This document shows, piece after piece, positions 31,487 to 40,300 of a stretch of 41,606 bases of DNA. The translations under genes were made by a program, and so were the position numbers. The stretch is from contig CAUYUJ010004581.1 in assembly GCA_963575745.1 (NCBI GenBank), positions 27,361-68,966 on the forward strand, in the 5' to 3' direction. Numbering within the stretch: the stretch's first letter is position 1; every line of letters begins with the position of its first letter. This DNA comes from Prorocentrum cordatum (taxonomy: Eukaryota > Sar > Dinophyceae > Prorocentrales > Prorocentraceae). The notes below the pieces were generated by a model that saw only the letters and a program-made list of their open reading frames with translations, ran no database searches and was not told where the DNA came from.

Positions 31487-33974
31487 ATGGCGCCCAAAAA
31501 AAAGCAATGGCGCCGCCGCTCGAAGGCAGCCCGAGGAGTGCCAAAAAGGCAGTACATACGCAATGAGGCTGGAGAGGAGATGCGGCTTGCTGGAAGCAAG
31601 GCTTTTGAGATCCTGCTAACTGTATGGGCCTCGTGCAAAAAGATATCAGCTAAAGACTTTTGTGTTGTCTGTGGTTACCTAGCCCAATGCAATGTGCCAG
31701 GATGAAGATGGTCAGCTTTCGGTCTTCCGCCCGATCTTGAATCGGGCAGATACAAAAAAGAGATGGACAAACACTTGCCCAGCGGAGGGCCATTCTACGC
31801 TGCTCGAGTGCCAGCGTTCCTGAGCAAGGCTTCGCATGAATGCAGCAAGACGGTCCTATTTAGGCAGGTCTTCCACTCAATCGCAGCAGAAGTCGAGGAG
31901 AATAAAGACATTCAAGAATCGTTGAGGTACGGTGACACGGGCGATTACAGCAGTTTCATGTCCAATAGGGTGTACCAAGAACACCCCCACGTCCAGGAGT
32001 GCCTACAGGAGGGAGGAGGTTACCCACTGCCTTTGGCAGTGTACATGGATGGTGTAAGGTACACGGCGCAGACGGCTGGTCGAAACGAGCTCTCGACTGC
32101 GTCAGCTCCGCCGCCCCCTCACCCACCCGCCCCTCGCCCCTTCACAAGTACACGCGAACAACACATACAACCATTCGGCGTTAGCGAGGGGGGGATAACC
32201 ATGCAGCTCACGCGCCAGGGTGCTTTGTAAATTCAGAGGGAGGGCAGCATCTTGGACGTTTCAATAATAAATATGATATCAAAAAAGAGACATCAACTCG
32301 GCTTCATGAAGGTGAGCGAAATGTGCGGTGTGGTTGTGGCGGGCACTGCTCCATATACTCTATGATGCAGGTTGCGTCCTTCCAGCTGCAATGCCTCATA
32401 AAGGGCTCGGTGCCAGACAAGAAACACGACGGGTCAGACTGGGAAGCATGGGAGAAACCCACCACGCAATTTTCGTTCAGGAGCGTTGTCGTGCTGCTGA
32501 AAGGCGACTGGGCAGAATTCGCCAAATCCATGGGCCTAACTGGGTGGGGGTGCGTGCACGACTGCTGTCCGATATGCCCATGTTCTAAGGATGGGCTGCC
32601 GATCGTGGACGGCGAGTTTTTGAACAACTGCGGTTTGCTGTGGGAAGATAGATCTGAGGAGGAGTACGAAGAAACGTGTAAATCCTTCGAGCACGAAGTA
32701 GTTGTGGGTACAGAAGAAACGCGCAGGAAGCTGTGGGCATTGCTGGTGCCAGTGAAGAACAAAGGCCTCCTGTTGAAAGCCGATTGTCCGCCCTTAGGCT
32801 TGCTGGAAGGTGACCGTCTTGAGCCGTCTCCTGAATGCCTGATACCTCTCGAGTTTCACAAGGTACCCTTGCCCTTCAAAGCTGTGTTCTGGCGACCGAG
32901 ATGCGATTGCCTGGGGCGGAAACTAGGCTCAGTTACTCACAGGTCCCCCCTGTTCAGCGCGGCGCTCGGGACATCGCCAGCGCGGTCGCTCGCGCTAGAC
33001 ACGTTGCACACGGTGCACCTTGGATGCATGCAGAGGTATGTCAGCGCCGTCTTGCGCAGACTCACGTTTGCAAATCCTTGGGGTGCGCCGCGATCAACGG
33101 TTTGGAACCGACTTGAGGCAGAACTCATGACATATTATGAGGAGGAGGAGGTGCCGCATGAAAATAGGATCGGAACGCTGAACGAGAAGATGTTTCCAGG
33201 AGAGGAGTGCGCCTGCTTTGGAGGAGGAATTTGCAAGTTGAAAGGTTCGGAAACCTTCCAGATTCTGAAGTTCGCAGTCAACAAGTTGAAGTATCATGTA
33301 GGATCGGGCTGCGAAGTCCCGCATGGAAAGGAGCTCGTTGGAGCAGGTGAGGCCCTGCTTACTTGGATGCGGGTTTACCACTCCGCGAAGTCTAAGCCGA
33401 CAGTGTCGGAGTACCAAGTGTTGCGCGAGAGTTGCGTCGTTTTCCTGGTGAACTGCGACCTCGCTAAGATCCACTTCGCTCCGAAGTTCCACCTCTTCGG
33501 GCACCTGACGAAAAGGAGCATGGGGTTAAAAACTTGAACCACTGGAAGCATTATAAGGAGGAGAAGGGGGGGATGAGGAGGAGGAGGAGGAGGAGGAGGA
33601 GGAGGAGGAGGAGGAGGGGGAGGGGGAGGAGGAGGAGGAGGAGGAGGAGGAGGAGGACGGGTCAGGGAACGGGAAAGATGCTAAGGATGAACAGGGAAGG
33701 GGGGCATGAGAAATGAAGGGGGGGGTTCTTGTGCACCCCTAGGAGCGAATGCATGGGGTCGCCTTCAGAGTACGACACTTTCGTGGATGAGTCTCTAAAC
33801 TATCTTTTGAGGCTGTGCGCAGAACGGTCCCACAGGGCCACCATGGAGAAATCAGTGTTCCAATGTTTCGAGGTCCTCGGCCGCATGAACACAGTCACCC
33901 ACTTGCACGGTAACATCCAGGATGGCGACCCCAGAACCAGGAATTCGCCGGCCCAACGGGCCAGGGCGTGCTAA
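31487..33974 (+). CDS. Transposase-like protein, three exons, with in-frame TGA
   Basis: Exon 1 is 31487-32078 (MAPKKKQWRRRSKAARG start, basic N-terminus), ending GCTG|GT. Exon 2 is 32219-33524, after CGCCAG. Exon 3 starts at 33743 after CCCCTAG. Both junctions restore one glycine codon, so the frame is continuous. Ordered motifs are LAVYMDGVRYT (about 32030-32065), CGCGGHC (about 32326), LLKGDWAEF (about 32495), PICPCSK (about 32571), LALDTLHTVHLGCMQRY (about 32990), PKFHLFGHL (about 33482) and FVDESLNYLLRLC (about 33780). Conserved aspartates in MDG and KGDW, and the Asp-x-x-His near LDTLHT, recall DDE-type transposases and repetitive dinoflagellate proteins; this is inference. A TGA at 31703-31705 breaks exon 1. 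The end is uncertain: the frame stops at 33972-33974, next to a gap and a LINE. Confidence 0.55.
31703..31705 (+). other. In-frame TGA in exon 1 of the transposase-like gene
   Basis: The frame is open from 31487 to here and again from 31706 to past 32078, with protein-like sequence on both sides (CNVPG before, RWSAFGLPPDLESGRYKK after). A single nonsense change, sequence error or recoding; pseudogenisation is simplest. Confidence 0.85.
32079..32218 (+). other. Intron, GT-AG, 140 bp
   Basis: Donor GCTG|GTCGAA, acceptor CGCCAG|GGTGC. Joining 32078 to 32219 completes a Gly codon and keeps the frame. Inferred from frame only. Confidence 0.55.
33525..33742 (+). other. Intron with GGA microsatellite, GT-AG, 218 bp
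   Basis: Donor ATGGG|GTTAAA, acceptor CCCCTAG|GAGCG. The GGA tract at 33570-33655 lies inside. Here the coding strand carries purines, unlike the TCC-bearing introns of the first gene. Confidence 0.55.
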
Positions 33975-35956
33975 GATCTCCGGTACCTGGTTAACAGTAT
34001 TTCTAGNNNNNNNNNNNNNNNNNNNNNNNNNNNNNNNNNNNNNNNNNNNNNNNNNNNNNNNNNNNNNNNNNNNNNNNNNNNNNNNNNNNNNNNNNNNNNN
34101 NNNNNNAGGGTCTTTACAAGAGATCCCCATAAATCAGCCTGGGGCCCTGAGGGAGACTGGAGCTGGCCTTCGTACCAACCCCTCGCGACCTCAGCACAAT
34201 CTGTGACATACAGAAGCGAGCCTACAGAGAACCTAACGGCCCAAGACAGCGCCTGGAGCTCCCCACGGGGCACCGTTTGGCTGGCCCCGATGAGAGGGCC
34301 AAGCAGATGGGGCCCCAAGGTGACGGGCTCAAAAGAACTGAAACAGGCTATGGCGACACCTACTCTGCGGAGGCGACTGTCGTGAGTATCGCCCCCCCCC
34401 GACGCGTCCCCGAAGACAATGAGAGGCTCCTCGGGAGTTCCAGTCCCAAGACAGGCGGGCCCGACAAGGCCTCCGTTAAGAAGCCCGTTGCCGTCCCAAG
34501 ACTCGGAGGAGGGAGGAGGAGACACCTGAGTCCAGGGAGCGGGGATAAGCCCCCGCATCCAAAAACACGGATAGGCCTCAGAGTTGGCGACAGCCTCAGG
34601 AAGTAACTCTGCTGACTGAGCATACGCAGGTGAATCTTCGTTTTTGGCACAAGTCCAACATCGATGCAACGCCGACTCTCGGCCATCTTTGCATCTCTCG
34701 CAGACATCACTTGAGCACAAATCATCGTCGAAACCCCGACCTTTTGTCCAGAACCGGCCTGTGGCGATCGAGACCATGAGCTCCGACAATTGACGTCCTC
34801 GCTTGGCGTGTGTAAGGTCATCTACAAACTTTCGGTATGAATACATGTCGACCCCGTCCTCGAGGCCGCCACCGCAATATAACTCTGCAGCTTGACGCCA
34901 CTGCTTGAGCTCCATGGTGCCCTGCAGCTCGTCCAGCAGTGGGGGTGTCTGATCCAGGCTCGCGAACTCAGCATCTCCGAATTGCCAAGAGAAGCCTGCC
35001 TGAGCGCCGTCATTAGGCACATCCCACTCCACGGGCGAAACTGGAGACCACCCTGCTTCCAGCAAGTACAAAATCACAGTGGATAGTGGACCTCGCACAT
35101 GTCGACTCCGCAGCTCAGGCTCGATGCTCATCAGGTGCTTGACTGCGGCTGGCCATGCTAGAGAGATCGACGGCCTGAGCTGCGGCTCCTCCAACCATAC
35201 TGAAAGCCATAAAGATATACACTGACGAGGTAGAAGAGCAGCAGGATCGGCGCCAGGCAGCCGCAATGCCAGGAGCGTGGTGAGGCATCGTCCTCGCTTG
35301 GACGAGCCTGCTGTCGCCCCCAGGCGCCGCCGCTGCAGCTGCATGTTGGGCCCGAACGCGCCGAAGACCTGGTGGCCGTACACCGCCGACGCCTGTGGCC
35401 CCGCGCGCTGCAGCTTGGCCGTGGCCCTCCACCGCCTGGCGGCCTGGGCGAAGCGCCTCAGCCTGCCGTGCGCCTTGGCGGCCTTGGTGCCTCTCTTGCG
35501 CACCGTGGCCCTGCCGTGGCGACGCCCCGCGCTCAGGTCCACGCCCAAGTACGCCGACTGGAGCACCGCTGACAGCGATACGCCTCGCCTCGCCAAAACC
35601 TTGGCTACTGCAACTGCATCACTATGATGGGAACAAGTGACCACGCTTTTGGGGGAAATGCCCAAGCCAAGACGCCTAAACTCTTTGACAGTGGACAGAA
35701 TCCCCTTGATGAGCGTAGTCCGAACGTGCCGCCTCGATCCTGCCACACGCTGCGACAGGTCGTCGATCCAGATCCGCTCCGACATCGACTGGTGCATGAC
35801 GCAAAGCTTCTTGCACACGAAAGCCGTCAGGCACTTGGCGAACCTGGTGCCGTTCCGCAGCCCCTGCACGATGGAGCACGTGGCCTGGAACGGCTCTGAC
35901 ACCGAGTCGAGCTGCTGCAAGAGCCTCGGGATGAGGCACAACTGCACCTGGGGAAA
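33971..35956 (-). pseudogene. Reverse transcriptase C-terminal part, zinc motif and RNase H
   Basis: From about 35950 downward the frame gives the rest of the RT palm and thumb, including IWIDDLSQ at about 35750-35770, where Trp-Ile-Asp-Asp takes the place of the usual Phe/Tyr-x-Asp-Asp. A CERC..(10)..CWTC-like zinc motif follows at about 34650-34705. Next is an RNase H fold with VFGDASGG (first Asp, about 34406), PRGELQAL (Glu, about 34258) and YVTDCAEVARGW (second Asp, about 34198). The protein runs into the gap, so the last RNase H residue is not seen; the short frame past the gap need not belong to it. LINE RT/RNase H combinations like this are known from dinoflagellates; this copy is presumed inactive. 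Confidence 0.8.
34007..34106. other. Assembly gap (100 N)
   Basis: Exactly 100 N, a conventional scaffold gap of unknown true size. It separates the end of the transposase-like gene from the RNase H part of the LINE, so adjacency of the two is not proven. Confidence 1.
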
Positions 35957-36410
35957 AGAATCACAGGTGGGAACCCCTTCTTGGCTGCACATCGTGCCAG
36001 GGGCCCCCACTCTATGCCGTCATAAAAGGCCTCCACGTCGAGAAGCCCATGTCCGTGACTGATGTTGAGCCTGGACTGAGACTCATCCTGAAGCGCCCTG
36101 ATGAACGCCTCCTTCAGGGCGCTGTTGCCTGCGATGGCCGCGTCCCAGTGGTCGTCCTGCTGAGCCGACCACTCCTTTATCTGCACCTCTCGGGCCATAG
36201 ACCAGGCACGGCACAGCATCGGCAGCAGGCCGATGACGCGATCGCCGCCCGACTTCTTGGCCAGCAGCCTCCCGATCATGCACATGACCTGCCACGGCCA
36301 GGAGAGGCCCTCCTCGATGGATGTGAAGAGGTCGCACATCTCCTGGAGCCCTTCCTGCGGCAGGCGCTCGAAGTCGAGCGGGGACAGCCGATTTACTCCG
36401 AGGCCCGCGC
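35953..36410 (-). pseudogene. Reverse transcriptase, N-terminal part
   Basis: About 150 residues in RT order. LGVNRLSPLDFERLPQ is followed by a fingers segment, LLAKKSGGDRVIGLLPMLCR (the K-x-x-G-x-x-R-x-I block, about 36190-36260), then LDVEAFYDGI with the first catalytic aspartate(s) at about 36016-36042. The upstream reading frame continues into Ser/Pro low complexity and is not part of the protein. The frame is lost at about 35953 in TTTTCCCC; the rest of the domain continues one frame over. The site also looks like a pyrimidine-rich 3' splice site (CCCCAG), which is an alternative explanation. Confidence 0.75.
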
Positions 36411-36411
36411 G

Positions 36412-36520
36412 GAGGGAGGGAGGGAGGGAGGGAGGGAGGGAGGGAGGGAGGGAGGGAGGGAGGGAGGAGGAGGAGGAGGAGGAGGAGGCGGAGGCGGAGG
36501 AGGAGGAAGAGAGGAGGAGC
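36412..36520. repeat. (GGGA)n and GGA microsatellite
   Basis: Fourteen or so GGGA units, then (GGA)n with GGC interruptions. It marks the 5' truncation point of the LINE. 36520-37140 is GC-rich spacer with another GGA tract at 36893-36935 and no supported gene. Confidence 0.9.
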
Positions 36521-37147
36521 AGCAGCAAAGACTTTAGGCTCTCGGACTCGTTACCCCCCCCCCCCAGAGCGTAAATCGGAGGGCGCGGCATTCCACAAAG
36601 TGAGAGCTGCGCGGGGTGGATCGGAGACGACCGATCCCAGCGCCTGTGGCGCACCCCTTGTCTCAGGGGTCCCCCTACTCCTCCTCCATTCCTCGATCGA
36701 CCGATTGACGATTCATCGTTCCTCTCTCGTCCGTCCGTGTGCCGAGCGAACGTCTCGAGGCGGCCGCTGCTCGCCGCTGCCGCCGACGACCGTACAGCTG
36801 GCCGCGGCCCCGCCGAGCGCCAGACGGCGCCAGCGGGGGGCCCTCCCGAACCGCTCGACAACCGTCCGCAGCGTTGGAGTGAAAAGGAGAAGGAGAAGGA
36901 GGAGGAGGAGGAGGAGGAGGAGGAGGAGGAGGAGGCCGAGGGGGAGCTTCGGGCCCGACGGCGCCGAGGGGGGGGGGGAAGAGCAGGCGGCAGCCACGGA
37001 AACCCGGATCCGGCGCTCGTCCCCGCGGATCTCTCGGACCGGCGCGGGGCCCCACGGCCCCGGCGCGCGGAGCGCGCCAGGGGGAGGAGGGGGGGGGGCC
37101 AGCGCCGACCGCGGGGAGTCCGCACGGAGCCCCGAGGAGCTGTGTTG

Positions 37148-37325
37148 GGTCGGGCATGCCCCACTACACAGGCGGAGTTTGGGGGGCACAGAATGGAACA
37201 TAGCCCACCCAAAAAAAAAAAAAACTCAGAAAGGATCCAACATCGTAGAAACCTCATCCCCAGAGTATGTTTTTTAACTTTGAAAAATCTTCCTCCTGGA
37301 GAGGGACATGCCGCACGCCCGACTT
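37148..37325. mobile_element. TIR element D (introner/MITE-like), 178 bp
   Basis: Left GGTCGGGCATGCCCCACTAC with ACAGGCGGAG; right TCCTCCTGGAGAGGGACATG, then a 6-base insert CCGCAC, then GCCCGACTT ending at 37325. It lies about 60 bases past the end of the last recognised ARM exon (minus strand), so inside the following intron if the gene continues. A target-site duplication is not clear (GCTGTG and GCTTGCG). Confidence 0.65.
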
Positions 37326-37387
37326 GACGCTTGCGTGTCTGTGCCGCCGCGTGCTCCGCGGAGTGCGGGTCTGAGAGGCGCCGGGGC

Positions 37388-40300
37388 CTCGACCAGGAAG
37401 CCGACGCTGTCGGGGTGGCGCGTGGCCAGCAGCTCCAGGGCCCTGCACACCTCCTGGGCCACCCCGGGGTCCGCGGCGTGCTGCGCCACCGCGCGGAGCA
37501 TGGCCTCGACGCCCTCGCTGTCTACGACGCGGGCCTGGTTGGCCTGGTCGCGCATCAGGAGCCGCAGTGCAGCGCAGGCCCGCTCCTCGGAAGAAGCGGC
37601 ACCGCCAGCCGAAGCATGGTATCTTTCGCCGAGCGATCCCTACCGGAGAACGCGAGGGGCGGGATCCCTGGGGAGCACCGGGGCCCCCTGGGGGCGTGGC
37701 TGCGGCATGCAGCCGTCGCTCGTCGAAGACGCGAGGCAGCACACCCCCAGGGAGCACAGATGCACCTGGGGCCTGGCGGCCAGGGCAACTATGCCGTTTG
37801 CGCGAGGCGGGTGGGGAGCTCTGTTCTCTTAATCCGGATGGGGGGGATCACCATTTCAAGGTCCGCGCAGACTTCGTGGGTCGGCGCTGGACCGAGCCAG
37901 AGGCGCCGCCGAGGCGGCGCCGGCGCCCGTACGCGACATCCGCGCGGACCTTCGATGGTTTTGCTTCAATATGCAGATTGTTCTCTTCTTCGACTCCTGG
38001 ACCCTGGGGTGCTCCTCGTTCGACCTCATGGCCTGGACCACCACCTCGACGCCCTCGTCCACGCCGATCTGGAACGCCACCTGCCCGCTGCGGCCGTCGC
38101 TGGAGTGGGCGTGGGCCAGGTTGCGCAGAGCGCAGCACCCCACCTCCTGCGGAGGCTGCCAGGGCCAGGAACACTTCGGGCCAGAGGACCGCGCCGCGCA
38201 TCCGCACTGCATCGACGACGCCCAGGGAAAGAGGAGGAGCAGCAGGAGGAGGAGGAGGAGGAGGAGGAGGAGGAGGGGGAAGAGGAGGAGGGGGAAGAGG
38301 AGGAGGAGGCGGAGGCGGCGGAGGCGGAGGAGGAGGCGGAGGAGGAGGACCATCGGGCTCTGACGGACGCCGCATCGCCATCGCCCGCGCACCGGCGCTG
38401 CGACGCGCGATCCTCCGGCCACATCCGGCCAGGGCCCCGCTCTCGGGCGGCCGGGCTCCTGCAGCCTCGGCTCCTCCAGGAAGGCAGGGATGGACATGGA
38501 CCTCAGCACGGCCTTGCCGCCGCCGGCCCCAGCCACCTCGTGTGCTGGCGCGCTCCATGAGCGCCGTCGAACCGATTGCCGCCGCCGGCCCCAGCCACCT
38601 CGTGTGCTGGCGCGCTCCATGAGCGCCGTCGAACCGATCCCGAGCCCCACCGCTGTGGCCTGGGCCCCGCTGGCCGATTTGCCCCCCCTGGATGGGGATA
38701 TGGGCCGTCCATCCCCAACTGGGGCGGTGAGATGGTGGAGCTCGGGATGGGGATGGGGATGGTCGGGAGCGGCAAAGAGGGGGGTGTCCAAGAGGGGGGG
38801 GTGCAAATCATGACCGGCGGCATGTGCGCGGCCCAGCGGGGGGGCCAGGGGCGTAATGAAATGAGAAGAGGCGCCATGAAATCTGGGGAAATATCATGGC
38901 CCGCGCCATGATATCCACCCCCCCCCCCTAGTCATCACCGACGTTGCCTGCGGCCACCCGAGATGGGGTTGGGGATCGGTTAAACGATACTGACTCCGAG
39001 AAGGGGGGCGGCGCGGGGAGAGCGGCCGCCGGACCCAGACAAAGCCGACGCCATGACTTTACTCGCGGCGTCGGCCCCCAAAGGCCTCGGCCCTGGGCGC
39101 TCCTTCTGGGGGCCTTCCCGGAGACGCTCGCTCCGCTCGTGCGTCGACGCTGCGTCGAACGTCCGTCGATTTGAGTCGACCCCGAGTCGACCCCGAGTCG
39201 AACCTGAGTAGAATCTGAGCCGAACCTGAGTCGAACCTGAGTGGAACCTGAGTCGAACTTGAGTCATCGAACCTCAGTCGAAGAGGCAAGCTGGGTGGGC
39301 CCCAGAAACATCCCCGAAAACGAGCATCGAATCGACCCATTCCCACAAACCCGCTTGGTCCAGAATCGCTCTTTGACGGCCCCGAGGCCGGGCAGGGGCC
39401 TCCGGCGGCTGAAGATAGCCGAAAGGCCTTCTGTCGTGTCCTTGTTCATGACGCGGGGCGGCCTTCTGAGAAGGCTTTGGGGGGGGGCTCCTGAGAAGGC
39501 ACCCGGGTGCCTCTGCGATGGCCGCTCAGGCACCGTCGCAGACCGCTGGCTTTTAGGTCGGGCATGTCCCCCATACAGGCGGGCTTTGGACGAAAATCAT
39601 TGAAAAACAAAAAAAACAAATTAGTCGAAAAATCGCCCCCCTACTATTTCTGGACTATGTTTGAATATTCCTCCTGTAGAGGGACACGCCCGACTTAACG
39701 CTGGCGTGCGACGCTCCCGCGCGCCAGGGAGGGGGGTCCAACGCCGATCCAGGAAAGCCGCGCGGAGCCTCGAGAAAGGACGCGTCGGTCGGAAGACGTA
39801 CAGCGGAGGCCCGTCACCACGAAACCTTCCACAAGAGACCCAACCCTGAGACCCCAGGGCGTCCATGGATTTTTGGTGTGGGGACGTCACGCTCTCCATA
39901 GCAAAACCATCGAAGCCCGCGAAACCCAGGGCACACTGGAGGCAAGCTGGGTGTTTCTTGGCATGGGCCCCCACTGCAGATCAAAGCACGAAGCAGGAAG
40001 GCGGATCGAGTGGACCGGTTCCAGGCCCTCCCAGGGGATAGCGAATCACAGAGCACAGCAAGACCACGGTGACCACGCCGATCCCTGAAGCAGGGAGGCG
40101 CTTGGAGCACGCTGGGATCTGGGAGTCCAGAGATGCCTGCTGTCAACGGCCGACGTGCCCACTTGTGCCGTGTGCCGTGCTTCGGCTTCACCCACACGCC
40201 GCGGGTGCCTTGGCCTGGCCCTCCGCGCTGGAGGCCGCGTTCGCCAAGAAGCGCAGGGCCGCCTCGTGCAGCGACAGCCACCGGGCGCCCCCGTGCAGCT

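Larger units (their letters stand above)
33971..36410 (-). mobile_element. LINE-like non-LTR retrotransposon remnant, 5'-truncated
   Basis: The minus-strand order is reverse transcriptase, CxxC-type zinc motif, RNase H, cut by the gap. The 5' side ends at a (GGGA)n microsatellite at 36412-36466; no endonuclease or 5' UTR is seen. There is one frame break near 35953. No poly-A tail or target-site duplication is visible, partly because of the gap. Probably an old, dead copy of a family that is abundant in dinoflagellate genomes. Confidence 0.8.
38537..40208 (-). other. ARM-gene intron b/c, GC-AG, 1672 bp, carrying several elements
   Basis: Donor GCCAAG|GCACCC, acceptor CACGAG|GTGGCT. Inside lie TIR element E, the second short-element copy 2, a GAGTCGAACCT minisatellite and one copy of a 62-bp duplication. 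A minus-strand open frame at 39264-39533 inside it has no recognised domain. Confidence 0.55.

Noticed and set aside
33855-34006. Exon of the transposase-like gene extending to the gap
   Set aside because: After about 33900 the residues no longer look like the family, and the DNA may already belong to the LINE side. The true end cannot be placed because of the gap.
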